The notes under the pieces: generated by a model
What the model was told of the DNA's origin: nothing
Seen by the model: the letters and a program-made list of their open reading frames with translations, nothing else
Database searches by the model: none
Origin: Alitta virens
Lineage: Eukaryota; Annelida; Polychaeta; Phyllodocida; Nereididae
DNA length: 64,000 nt
Assembly (NCBI GenBank): GCA_932294295.1
Contig: OW028584.1
Coordinates: 7,758,407 to 7,822,406, forward strand
Direction of reading: 5' to 3'
Part shown: positions 11,787-21,741 of the stretch, one piece after another
Layout: each line of letters opens with the position of its first letter
How positions within the stretch are numbered: position 1 is the stretch's first letter
Position numbers and translations under genes: made by a program

Positions 11787-13112
11787 ATGGACATGCATCA
11801 GACAGAACATCAGAATAGAGTCTTGGTACTACTAGCTGCTCATGCGAATCTGCAACTTGCTGTTGTTGCAGCAGCATTACTTGAGGATGAGGAGAGTAAG
11901 AAGAAAGAAGAAAGAAAATTAGCAGCCATGAGGAGGAAGAGGAGGAGGAGGTATTGGGTGAGGCCCTGGCTGCTGAGAAGACCTCAGATGGGACAGTATG
12001 AGCGTCTACTGACTGAACTGATGCAAGAGGACACTTCTAGTTATACTAACTTTTTGAGAATGGAACCAGCCATGTTTCAAGGGATCCTTGGCAAAATAGG
12101 TCATAGGATTACCAAAGAAGACACCTTCTGGAGGAAATCTTTGGAGCCAGGACTCAGACTTGCCATCACCCTCCGCTATTTGGCAACTGGAAACAGCTAC
12201 AGGTCCCTCATGTATGGCTTCAGAGTGGCTTACAATACCATCAGCAACATAATTCGAGAAGTCTGTGAAGCCATCATTGCGGAGTATAATGAAGATGTCC
12301 TGGCATGCCCCACAACTCCAGAAGAGTGGAGAGAAGTTGCGAAACTGTTCTATTCAAGGTGGAACTTTCCTCACTGTATTGGAGCCATTGATGGGAAGCA
12401 TGTGGCCATCAAATGTCCTCCAAAAGGTGGTTCAGTGTATTTCAATTACAAGGGCTTCCATTCCATCGTACTCATGGCTCTTGTGGATGCTGATTACAAG
12501 TTCCTCTATGTAGACTGTGGAGCAAACGGCGCTGGATCTGATGGAGGAGTTTTTAATGATACACTCCTGAGAGAAGGACTTGAAGAAGGGACCATTGGAT
12601 TACCTCCACCTGAACCAATTCTTCCTGGTCACAGACCTCTTCCCTACTTCATTGTCGGAGATGATGCCTTCCCCTTGAGAACCTGGCTGATGAAGCCACT
12701 GCCTCTCAGAAACATGACCAAAGAGCAGAGGATATACAATTACCGCCTCTCCCGGGCAAGAAGAATTGTGGAAAACGCATTTGGGATCCTTGCAGCAAGG
12801 TTCAGGTGTCTCCTGACTACCATGCCACAAAGAACTAAGACAGTGGAATCTATAGTCATTGCATGTTGCTGCCTCCACAATCTGATGAGAATAACTTATC
12901 CGACTGCTCAGAACATCATGCTGGACCATGAAGATCCAATCACACATCGTATCATCCCAGGAACTTGGAGGGCAGCTGGAGAAATCGATGAAATGCCACC
13001 AACAAATAGAGGGCATTCTATGACTGAAGCAGCCAAGAATCAACGGCAGTACTTGGTGGACTTTGTCAATTCAGAAGAAGGAAGAGTGCCATGGCAAGAT
13101 GACATGGTATAA
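11787..13112 (+). CDS. Harbinger DDE nuclease (transposase)
   Basis: An intact intronless 441-residue protein of the DDE_Tnp_4 (PIF/Harbinger) type. An Ala/Leu-rich N-terminus and a basic patch (residues 49-65, Arg-rich) precede a helical region. The catalytic core follows: GAIDGKHV with D202, the conserved GSDGGVF block around 250-256, GDDAFPL with D292, and VENAFGIL with E329, which complete the DDE triad. The length is usual for the family. The start at 11787 has a good context (ACCATGG) and lies downstream of a TATA box. A polyadenylation signal AATAAA is at 13192. By family it cuts the element out and reinserts it at TWA targets, and it depends on a partner Myb/MADF-like protein for nuclear import and DNA binding. 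Such a partner is encoded convergently at 13901-15601. No disabling change is seen. Confidence 0.96.
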   Translation: MDMHQTEHQNRVLVLLAAHANLQLAVVAAALLEDEESKKKEERKLAAMRRKRRRRYWVRPWLLRRPQMGQYERLLTELMQEDTSSYTNFLRMEPAMFQGILGKIGHRITKEDTFWRKSLEPGLRLAITLRYLATGNSYRSLMYGFRVAYNTISNIIREVCEAIIAEYNEDVLACPTTPEEWREVAKLFYSRWNFPHCIGAIDGKHVAIKCPPKGGSVYFNYKGFHSIVLMALVDADYKFLYVDCGANGAGSDGGVFNDTLLREGLEEGTIGLPPPEPILPGHRPLPYFIVGDDAFPLRTWLMKPLPLRNMTKEQRIYNYRLSRARRIVENAFGILAARFRCLLTTMPQRTKTVESIVIACCCLHNLMRITYPTAQNIMLDHEDPITHRIIPGTWRAAGEIDEMPPTNRGHSMTEAAKNQRQYLVDFVNSEEGRVPWQDDMV

Positions 13113-13128
13113 AGATTCCACAAAACAA

Positions 13129-13879
13129 CCCCGGCCTTTTTCAAGGCCACCAAATCCTCCCAAAAGAGCAGACCATGTACACTTCTTGTGTAATAAAAAA
13201 AACGTTCCTGTCTGACCCACACAAAATATTTTATTGGTTCAGAAGTGCCGTAGTTGTTGGTTGTTCAGAAGTGCCGTACTTTTTTTTTGTTCAGAAGTGC
13301 CGTATTATTTTTTTTGCTTCAGAACTGCCGTAGTTGTTTCTTGTTCAGAAGTGCCGTATTATTTTTTTTGCTTCAGAACTGCCGTAGTTGTTTCTTGTTC
13401 AGAAGTGCCGTACTTTCATTATTTTCATTGCAGTATAATAGAAAAATCTACGGCAGTTCTGAAGCAAAAAAAATAATACGGCACTTCTGAACAAGACACA
13501 ACTACGGCACTTCTGAACAAAAAAAAAGTACGGCACTTCTGAACAAAAAAAAAAGTACGGCACTTCTGAACAACCAACAACTACGGCACTTCTGAACCAA
13601 AAAAAGTATGTCTTCTTTCATCAAAATTATTAACCCTTATTAAAAGAAATATTACAAAAAAATGGACCAATATCTGTGCTGTAATGAAAAGGAAATATGA
13701 ACAAGTTACTTGAAGTGAAGAAATTGATTTTGGACTAAAATATTATACTTTCGTGGACAAAGATAGAGAAAAGTTTGGAGGGTTTTGGAACTTTTTTTTT
13801 TGATTGATTGTTTATACACAGATATGTGTACAAGGCGTGCTCTTTTGGGAGGATTTGGTGGCCTTGAAAAAGGCCGGGG
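13129..13879. repeat. Nested palindrome between convergent Harbinger genes
   Basis: Outer arms 13129-13182 and 13826-13879 (54 bp, few mismatches) are inverted copies, so each gene ends into the same sequence. Inner arms hold seven forward copies of TTCAGAAGTGCCGTA or its AACTGCC variant (starts 13238, 13264, 13290, 13318, 13344, 13372 and 13398). Six reverse copies start at 13449, 13478, 13503, 13529, 13556 and 13582. A loop of about 35 bp separates the two sets. Transcripts from either gene that run into it could fold into a long hairpin. Confidence 0.93.
13192..13197 (+). terminator. Polyadenylation signal of Harbinger nuclease gene
   Basis: AATAAA lies 80 bp after the nuclease stop codon, just outside the inner palindrome. 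Confidence 0.6.
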
Positions 13880-13900
13880 ATGGTTTTAAAACTGTTGTCT

Positions 13901-15601
13901 TCAAACATTCAAAAACTGGCTTATGTTCAAAGCAGGAGTTGAAGTGGTGGGAATCTCGGAAATCATGGATGGAGGTCCGGAAGGTGGCATTGCTGAGGTT
14001 CCCGCTGGCCAATTCTTTTCTGGACTTATCATTGGTGGGAAGTGCACCTGATGCTGGGATCCAGAAGGAGGATAGAACTGGTGCTGCTGCTGGTGCTGCT
14101 GCTGGTGCTGCTGCTGGTGCTGCTGCTGGTGCTGCTGCTGGTGCTGCTGCTGGTGATGCTGCTGGTGATGCTGCTGGTGCTGCATGAATTGCTGAGGTTG
14201 ATGCTGGGGTTGATGCTGCAGCTGGAACCTGGCTCTAATGGCATTCGCTTTGAGCTGCATGAATGTGGGGATCAGGTTGCTGTGCAGGTCTTCAAATGCT
14301 TCATCATCCATGGACAGACATTCCATGACAATGAACTCCCCCATCGCCCGGATTCGCCTCTCCTTCAAATCCTTTGGAGGAACGGCCATTTGCTGCATAG
14401 TCTGCTGGATGACTCCAGTAGACTGTCTGGCAATGTTAACAAGATTTTCTATGCCAGATTGCGGTGGCGTGGACCTTTTCCTTTTCTTGTATGGACCACC
14501 CTTCGTCTGCCGGACAGGAGGGATATCCATAGAAATGTCCGGATCAGAAATTTCCTGGGGCCCGGAATCATCAGCTGGAGTAGAGCTCCCTTCTTCTTCC
14601 TCGAGATTTTTAAGTGTCTCCCGTGCCTTGCCAATTTTCTTCTGGAGGGCAGTGTTCCCCCGGCGACTTGGAATACGTGTAATGTGGTCCACAAGGAATC
14701 CAAAATTCGATATAATCCACAACTCCTTCTCTGTGGGGTTCCTCTTCGCAGTTCCAGATGGTCCCTGCCGCACTAGTTTCCCTGCGACAGTCCGCATGGA
14801 TTCCATCCAGGTCTTCAATTGGAATCCAGTGCAGGGGACACTCAGTTTCCTTGCCATCTCATTGATGAGGGCCATTTTCTTTCCTGAATCCTTGTAGGCT
14901 TTCAAGGTCCGGTCATAAAAAATGGGATTGTCTCTAAACCAGTCAGCGATATCCTGCTCATCGGTGGCTGGCAGGAACAACTTTTCCTGTTTTTTCCTGG
15001 CAACATTGGAAAGTGTAGCAGGCACTTCGGACGTAGCAGGTGAAGTAGCAGGCGAGGGAGCAGGCGAAGGAACAGGCGAAGAAGCAGGCGAAGGAGCAGG
15101 CGAAGGAGCAGGCGAAGGAACAGGTGAAGGAGCAGGCGAAGGAGCAGGCGAAGGAGCAGGTGCAGGCGAAGAAGTAGCAGGTGCTGCAGCAGACGCAGGA
15201 GTAGCAACCTGGGGCTCATCATTACTACTGCCAGCATCTGATGACGTTCTTGTTGGCACTGGCAGACGCGTCTTGGCAGTCCTCTTGGCAGGAGATCTTG
15301 CAGCAGCAGTCCTCTTGGCAGGAGATCTTGCAGCAGCAGTAGTCCTCTTGGCAGGAGATCTTGCAGCAGCAGCAGTCTTCTTGCCAGGAGATCTTGCAGC
15401 AGTAGTCCTCTTGGCAGGAGATCTTGCAGCAGCAGTAGTCCTCTTGACAGGAGATCTTGGAGCAGACTTCTTCATTTTCTTCACAGGAAGAGCAGTCTTC
15501 TGCGATGTCTTTGTCGGGTTTTCAGAGTCATCAGAAGATCCAGCAGATAGTTCTGTGTCCACTGCAGGCCTTTTGGCGAACCTGGTCTTTTTCATCGGCA
15601 T
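13901..15601 (-). CDS. MADF/Myb-like DNA-binding protein of Harbinger element
   Basis: An intact intronless 566-residue protein. Residues 49-110 carry about six repeats of RSPAKRT(T/A)AA, basic SPKK-like units suited to minor-groove DNA contact. Residues 140-190 are a flexible Pro-Ala-Ser linker. Residues about 213-310 form a MADF/Myb-SANT-like domain (DIADWFRDNPIFYD, LKTWMESMRT, EKELWIISNFGFL). A basic KKRKR patch (372-376) may be a nuclear signal. Residues 460-510 are His/Gln repeats (HQQQ) encoded by a GCTGCTGGT-type microsatellite. Harbinger elements carry a second gene of this type, which binds subterminal sites and brings the nuclease into the nucleus. That role is inferred here. A TATATAAAG box on the minus strand lies near 15683-15691. 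Confidence 0.9.
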   Translation of the reverse strand: MPMKKTRFAKRPAVDTELSAGSSDDSENPTKTSQKTALPVKKMKKSAPRSPVKRTTAAARSPAKRTTAARSPGKKTAAAARSPAKRTTAAARSPAKRTAAARSPAKRTAKTRLPVPTRTSSDAGSSNDEPQVATPASAAAPATSSPAPAPSPAPSPAPSPVPSPAPSPAPSPASSPVPSPAPSPATSPATSEVPATLSNVARKKQEKLFLPATDEQDIADWFRDNPIFYDRTLKAYKDSGKKMALINEMARKLSVPCTGFQLKTWMESMRTVAGKLVRQGPSGTAKRNPTEKELWIISNFGFLVDHITRIPSRRGNTALQKKIGKARETLKNLEEEEGSSTPADDSGPQEISDPDISMDIPPVRQTKGGPYKKRKRSTPPQSGIENLVNIARQSTGVIQQTMQQMAVPPKDLKERRIRAMGEFIVMECLSMDDEAFEDLHSNLIPTFMQLKANAIRARFQLQHQPQHQPQQFMQHQQHHQQHHQQQHQQQHQQQHQQQHQQQHQQQHQFYPPSGSQHQVHFPPMISPEKNWPAGTSAMPPSGPPSMISEIPTTSTPALNISQFLNV

Positions 15602-15682
15602 GATAAAAAATTTCTGGAGCGGTCTTTTGGTCTTCTATGTGTGTTAGCAAAATGCTGAATGATCCCCTGATCACTGGTCAAT

Positions 15683-15691
15683 CTTTATATA
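15683..15691 (-). promoter_or_regulatory. TATA box of Harbinger MADF-like gene
   Basis: TATATAAAG on the minus strand, about 85 bp upstream of the ATG at 15601. Confidence 0.6.
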
Positions 15692-15837
15692 CTACCTAGA
15701 GAGCGTACCCCGCTGTGATGACATAACAAACCCAGATACCATTGCGTCATTTGCAGTTAGTCCAAGCGCGTTGGATCTACATCATTCACTGGTTAAACCC
15801 ACGGAGTGACACTTTAAACCCCCTCGACTGAATTCTG

Positions 15838-16250
15838 GCACTCCTACAACTCGGCGAATTACTCCTACAACTCGGCGAGTTACTCCTACAACTCGCCGAG
15901 TTACTCCTACAACTCGCCGAGTTACTCCTCGCACTCCTCAACATCCCCCCCGAGTGTAATACGAGTGAAAATAGCGCCGAGTAACTCGCCGAGTTCGAGG
16001 AGTAACTCGGCGAGTTCGAGGAGTAACTCGGCGAGTTCGAGGAGTAACTCGGCGAGTTCGAGGAGTAACTCGGCGAGACATGACCAAGATTTTGAAACTC
16101 CTGAAAATCCGCCGAGTGTGCCGTGCAGCACGGCATACTCGGGAGACTCGGCAAACTCGGCTCCAAATCCCACGAGTTCGCTACGAGACTCAGGAGTGTC
16201 TCGCCGAGCATCTCTCGAGTGCGAGGAGTAATCGCCGAGTTTAGTAAGAG
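15838..16250. repeat. Right subterminal repeat array of Harbinger element
   Basis: Four copies of a 20-bp unit ACTCCTACAACTCGSCGAGTT (about 15840-15925) are followed by more than four tandem copies of the 21-bp unit GTTCGAGGAGTAACTCGGCGA (about 15990-16078). Further isolated CGAGT blocks run up to the terminal repeat. The core ACTCGSCGAGT is the same as in the left array. Confidence 0.9.
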
Positions 16251-16325
16251 TTGGGCCCGAGAGGCGTGTTACGTAATCCTACGAGTTGACTACGAGTAAC
16301 TCGGCTATGTGGGAACGGGGCTTTA

Positions 16326-18548
16326 TGATAGACTGCTGTGCTCCAGGTTATTGCAGCTTTTAAAGTTGTTGAAAGTCAAGAAACTATTCTCACTGAAGGT
16401 GAATGTGGTTGCAAAAATGAAGGATAAAAATTGTATTAGTTACTTTGTATATTGTGTGGGAAAGATAGACAGTGAATGCATATAGTATTACTATATATAG
16501 GCTTATATTCTTGATTAGAAGCCGGGGCTAAAAATAGTTTGCAAACTGAACAGAAGTGGTTATGAAACATCACAATGATATATATTGAACTATGATATTA
16601 TTGTAGAATTACACTGTACATAATCAATCAATTTTCGTTTCATTTTGCCAGATTAAGTGATTGTGGCGGTTTCCTGTGGTTAGGTAAATGGATACATTGC
16701 CCTTATTACGTAAGATTGCCTAATGACAGGTAATTACGAACAGGTGTTCATGGTATTTTTGCAAAAATATTTGATAACATAGTTTTCCTCTCAAGTATGC
16801 ATGGTCATATGAGGTATTATATGTATTTAAGTGCCAAACTTAGTATTTTTTCATTTTTGTTATTCACTAGCCTCTCCTATAGTTGTCACTTCGTCTGTGC
16901 CTATAGGCCAGTCCTGTTGGCGCACAGACTACAATTCTGCCAACACCTGAGAGTCTAAAACCCTCAGGAATATTTTGTCGAGTGGGGCTTAAACTTTCCA
17001 GGAATGCCTCTGCGTGTTTTATGCAGGGATTGTGGCCCCCAAGGCAGCCCACTTGAAGGAAGCCTGCTGGAATAGTCTTTTCACGGAACAGCCCTGAATT
17101 CAGCAGGATATAAGTCTTTCCTCTCCTCTTATTACTCATTTTGCTTTTCAGATACAGTAGGTAATAACTAACTGATTCCATAAATATAACTTTCTCAGAA
17201 AAATAACAAACATCAACTAAATGATAAAGTGTCAAATGTACATTAAATGCACTAAAAATACTGCTGCTAGGATGCACTATGCTTCAGCCAATCACAGCCA
17301 AGGGCGGGAACTTTTTCAGCCAATAGAATTGCAGTATTCTGTTTCTAGCCACCTGGTGGAAATAAAGAGAACCTTCCGTGAAAATCCACTATTTTTGGCC
17401 CACATGATGGCCACATCAGAGTAACAGGGTGAAAATAGCCCTAATTAGTTAAATCTTCCAGCCCAGCAGTTTGATAGTTCAGGTTGCTGGCCAGTTGTTG
17501 ACCTCAGTATTTTTTTTTTTTTATGCTACCATCAACCTGGCAAAATGTTGGACTATAGGATGTAATGGAGACAAAAAATGAATGCATTAAACGAATAAAT
17601 ATTGTTGTTAATAAAACAAATGTAGTCTCGGACCTTCTTGGCAAAAGGTTGTAGTTTTTGACACTTGTCTTAGTTGCCAAATATTTCTTTAAATATATAC
17701 AAAGATTATGTTGTCTATGTATAAATGTAAACACCTTTACACAGTGGAGAGTGGTGAATTAAGAGTATTTGAACTAAATAGAATGCTTTAAATATGCTAT
17801 ATATATATATATGTTTGTTATTTTCACATAATTAAATTAAGTAGATGCTATGTTTTCTATCCAGAGACTCACTGTGTTTTTAAGAAAGATTTGTAGAAAA
17901 TAACTCTCTTATATTCCCTAAAGCCACAAACTAGTTTTCACTGGAACTCAGTTCATAGCGAGTGAAATGCCAACACCTTGTGATACCCCCGATGTTACCA
18001 TGTATCAATGTCTGCTTCCTGGGATTTTCGTCCTACTAGGGTGTCACTTAAGTCCCTTATGCCACAGGGGGTTCTTATAGTTCCCGGATTAGCACCAGAG
18101 GGCGCCCATTGTCTGTATATCTCAGTCACGTGGGGTGTTGCCAACAAAAACATTCTTTGTACGAAACCCTTTCTCCTTTCTGTTTTGTTAGACATCTTTC
18201 CTTTCTCAAGTTTTTCTGCAGAATGTTCTAGGAAGCACCACTTGGCTCTTTCGTTCAGTCTGCTGTGTTATGGGTGGAATACTCAAGTGTGAAAGAATCA
18301 ATCTCGTAAATACAGCATTCAATATGCTTGGTGGCAAATCACAGTATTTAGAGGGTTAATAGATACCCGGTGTAATTTAGAATGCTAGGAAGACCCTATT
18401 TACTTGTCTAGTAAATTTCATAAGCCTTTTATATTCCTTTAAATGTATTGAATATTAGTAGACTATGGTAATATTATATGCCGATGAAGTATTAGGCGAT
18501 TTCAGTAGACCACACTAGAAAGCATGCATACTTGTTAAGCCCCCTCCA
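16326..18548. other. Intergenic or intronic DNA, no gene seen
   Basis: AT-rich sequence with small open frames only. The longest (minus strand, near 16867-17277) has no family signature. Confidence 0.5.
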
Positions 18549-19012
18549 ATGTTATTGAATAAATCCAATCAATCAACTGACCAACAAACCAACCAAACCA
18601 GCCAACCAACCAGCCAACCAACCAACCAACCAACCCAACCAACCAACCAATCCACCAACCCACCCAACCAACCAACACAATGGCTATACCAAGGCAATAC
18701 AATACAGTCCCCACCAAACCAACCAACCCAACCAATCAACCAACCCACCCACCCACCCAACCAATCCAACCAACCCACCCACCCAACCAATCAACCAACC
18801 AACCAAACCAACCAACCCACCCAACCAATTAACCAATCAACCAACCAACCCACCAACCCACCCAACCAACCAACACAATGGCTAAACCAAGGCAATACAA
18901 TACAGTCCCCACCAAACCAACCAACCCAACCAACCAACCAACCAAACCAACCAACCAACCCCACCAAACCAATCAACCAACCCAACCAACCAACCAATCA
19001 ACCAGCCTGAGA
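18549..19012. repeat. (CCAA/CCCA)n array with about 198-bp higher-order unit
   Basis: About 460 bp of CCAA, CCCA and CCAAT variants. A unique segment CACAATGGCTATACCAAGG and its continuation occurs twice, near 18676 and 18874, so the array contains two long units. The same segment occurs again in inverted form just outside, at about 19046-19076. Confidence 0.9.
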
Positions 19013-19159
19013 CAGTGTAGTCAACAAGTGCAACCTCATGGTGATACTCTGTATTGTATTGCCTTGGTATAGCCATGGAGTCATCTCTAGTGACTCCATG
19101 GTATAGCCATTGTGTTGTCTCTCCGCTAATATTTATATTTTGAACTATCGCATAGTCCG

Positions 19160-19390
19160 CTCACACTACAAGTTGAAGGCAGACGTGATGATCAGATGAT
19201 GAGGTCACACCATTTTACATATTTTCTTTATGGGTGGGGTGTTATGCTTGTCTCAGTATAGACAGCGAGTACAGGGGACTGCTCATTCAACATCTCAACC
19301 GAAGTCTATCTGACACATAACTTATGAAGACTGCCTGGGCCAGGAAAATCAAACCCATGACCTTCATCTTCTGTATACCATTGAGGATTA
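19160..19390 (-). mobile_element. tRNA-derived SINE, family B
   Basis: Read on the minus strand this has a box-B-like GGTCATGGGTTTGATT near its head. The body carries a GGGGT...TAAATGTGTAACA type block and ends at the family signature CATCATCACGTCTGCC. It is diverged. Confidence 0.5.
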
Positions 19391-20360
19391 ATCTTGACCT
19401 TCAGGGTATTTCTTGGTTAAAATTGACATTTGGAAATAAATTTCACAGTATTGTAAGCTGTACAGTTAAAGGTTAGCATTTCACAAACTGTAGTCCTTTG
19501 GGTTTCTCAAAACATAGATAATTTTTACAATGGGCACATGTCAGGGCGATTAACTGCAGAACACCAGGAAAAAACTTGCACGAATGACAAATTTGCAAAA
19601 CTTGTTTTTCTTTCTCGGTAACATATTCTTTACAGCAAAACTGTTGCATTTGAAACCAAAACAAACATTTATGACTGATGACTCGCCTGATCTATTGAAC
19701 GCTTATGCGTAAACTGAAGATCTAGAGAGCTGAGAACACGGTTTTTTTCCCCAAAACATCTGTGATACCTGGCCGTAGTTTATGTTTAAATGTTGCTGGC
19801 ACTCCAGTAGGTAAAGGTAGATCTGCAAAGCTGTATAATGAGAACTCGGGTTCTCTCCTAAATTCTCAGGTGGAGATAATTTGCCAAGACACCTCCATCG
19901 CTTGGTTGTATGATTGTTTTCATTAGAACCGTCAAGTTGATGAATTGGATGCTAATTATAAGCAGATAAGAAGTAAATAAAAGTAATTCGCACTTGTGTG
20001 TATCTGGCAATTACTTAGAGAGTGAACAATTCTTCTGTTTACCTGATTCTAATAAAAGTATTGTGGAAACTGTCATTCTTTGAAATACATATTGTATAGT
20101 AATATAATATTGAGGGAAACTTCTTGTCATAACATGTATTGGCTTACTGTATTTTACTAGACTGGACTTCTCTTTTTCGTATCATTTGTCATTCCACTTT
20201 CTCACATCCTCATTTCTTGTTTTTATCTCCGCTAAGTAGGCTTCTTCTTCTTTTGCCCCCATTAATCTCTGTCATTAGCTTTTGGCTTTTTCATAGCCCT
20301 GGACCCCTTACAATGTTCGTGAATCTGGGCTGACACAAATGTCAATACTCCATTAACTTG
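19391..20360. other. Non-coding, no gene seen
   Basis: I see no supported feature in this stretch. Confidence 0.5.
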
Positions 20361-20485
20361 GTCCTCTTCCTCTTCCTCTCCCTCTCCCTCTCCCTCTCCT
20401 CTCCTCTCCTCTCCTCTCCTCTCCTCTCCTCTCCTCTCCTCTCCTCTCCTCTCCTCTCCTCTCCTCTCCTCTCCTCTCCTCTCTA
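20361..20485. repeat. (CTCCT)n pentanucleotide microsatellite
   Basis: A near-pure CTCTCCT/CTCCT tract. A fragment of SINE family B (GCAGACGTAATAATGAG, about 20505-20545) follows directly. Confidence 0.95.
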
Positions 20486-20561
20486 CACTTTGTCAGTGGA
20501 TGCTACCATGAACAGCTGCAGAGGCAGACGTAATAATGAGATGATGCTCGTGAGTTTCACC

Positions 20562-20636
20562 ATTCCTTCCTTCCTTCCTCCCTCCCTCCCTTCCTCCCTC
20601 CCTCCCTCCCTTCCTTCCTGCCTTCCTTCCTTCGTG
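20562..20636. repeat. (TTCC)n/(CTCC)n microsatellite
   Basis: A polypyrimidine tetranucleotide tract of TTCC and CTCC units. Sequence from 20637 to 21385 holds no supported feature apart from the splice acceptor of the next exon. Confidence 0.9.
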
Positions 20637-21385
20637 TCTAGCACTACCTGGCAGGTAGTACCTGCATGCTCCAAGCTATTTTGTGAAGATGAAGCACGTT
20701 GTTATGCCTAATGCTCGCCACCTGACACACGTTCCATGCCTAGAACAACGTTCTGTGGGGTTGAGGGCTCCTGGGGCAAACATCTTTTGATCAGTGATGT
20801 GATGAGAGTTGCAGGTCCAAGACCCAACACAGAGCTAATGCTTATAGCATGTTGGAGGTATTGGAGGATTTCATAGGGATTAGGGGTGTCTGATGAAGGA
20901 AGTAGGAAGTGCAGTGAACTATGCTCAACTGAATTTTAGGTCTATTTGAAATAGTTTCTGCACTTAAATTGGAAGAATTCTTTCAGCTGTGTTAAGGAGA
21001 TAATGTGATTCTGTGAAGCTACAATTTGGTATTTCCCATTCACCACTTGAGTGCTTCATTCCATAACATAATAAATCGATGAAAACCAATGACAAGTTTT
21101 TAGATTGTCGCCATGACATAAAGAATGCTCCAAAAAGGTATTCTAAGATGCTAGTGTGAACAACAGTCGTTGATTTCATGCTAGTTTGTCACACAATCAT
21201 TTTGTATCATGCTGTGTTTCATGTTCATGTTACTTATCGTAAATTCTGGATTACAAGCCAAGACTTCCATTAAGTTACAGAGATCTTTAGCCCCGGCTTC
21301 GATTAAGGACCTGGCTTGACCATAAATATACTAATACATTTAACTGTACACCATTCTTAATTGCCCATATTTTGGTGTGTTGCAG

Positions 21386-21568
21386 ATATCAATGTGTTGA
21401 AGACGGTGCCCATGGAGGGAGGGTTGGGGGTGGGGGGTAGGACCTTCACTTGCCCTTCCTGTCTGCAAACCTTCGACCAGGGAAAGAAGAGGAGGCTCAT
21501 TGACACCTGTGGTCATGAGAGATGCTACACCTGCATGTTCAGCTCAGAGGAGTGCCCCCTCTGCACAG
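21386..21568 (+). CDS. RING-finger exon of a host gene (possible rolling pebbles/TANC-like scaffold)
   Basis: The exon lies between an acceptor (TGTTGCAG) and a donor (ACAG|GTATTG). It is 183 bp, phase 1 at both ends, and open throughout. It encodes a classic C3HC4 RING: CPSC, then CGHERCYTC, then CPLC, preceded by a Gly-rich patch. RING fingers of this type bind E2 enzymes or act as scaffolds. The joined frame continues into the exon at 24188 as CPLCTDVNS. Drosophila rolling pebbles, the TANC homologue, has an N-terminal RING before ankyrin and TPR repeats. The style of the RING and the low-complexity exon after it fit that family, but this assignment rests on memory and is tentative. Other exons of the gene are not visible. 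Confidence 0.75.
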
Positions 21569-21570
21569 GT

Positions 21571-21616
21571 ATTGCATTGTATTGTATTGTATTGTATTGT
21601 ATTGTATTGTATTGTA
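21571..21616. repeat. (TATTG)n microsatellite at the 5' end of the RING intron
   Basis: A run of TATTG units begins within the first bases of the intron and merges with the donor site sequence GTATTG. Confidence 0.95.
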
Positions 21617-21644
21617 TGGTGGCAGTGCTACTGGTCTATAAGGC

Positions 21645-21725
21645 TTATATTATGGTATCAAATCAGCGGCAGGCAGATATGATGATGAGGTGATAGGGCC
21701 TGGATTCTAAATCAGGACCTTGATC
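21645..21725 (-). mobile_element. Fragment of SINE family B
   Basis: The signature GGCAGATATGATGATGAGGTGATA is present with a short flanking piece. The rest of the SINE is missing. Confidence 0.45.
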
Positions 21726-21741
21726 ACAAGACTACTTAGAG

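Larger units (their letters stand above)
11307..16322. mobile_element. Complete PIF/Harbinger DNA transposon, 5016 bp
   Basis: The ends are perfect 44-bp terminal inverted repeats beginning AGCCCCGTTCCCACATAG (left 11307-11350, right 16279-16322). The 3-bp duplication TTA flanks the element at 11304-11306 and 16323-16325, matching the TWA preference of Harbinger. It holds a DDE nuclease gene (+) and a MADF/Myb-like gene (-), both uninterrupted and convergent. Each has a TATA box, and both ends have dense subterminal repeat arrays. Identical terminal repeats and two open genes indicate recent insertion and possible autonomy. Confidence 0.97.

Noticed and set aside
14042..14776. Long open frames on the plus strand opposite the MADF-like gene
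   Set aside because: They are antisense shadows of a repetitive coding sequence. The Leu-rich stretches come from the HQQ-encoding repeat.
14922..15647. Gly-Glu-Ala repeat frame on the plus strand
   Set aside because: It is the complement of the Pro-Ala-Ser and SPAKRT repeats of the MADF-like gene.
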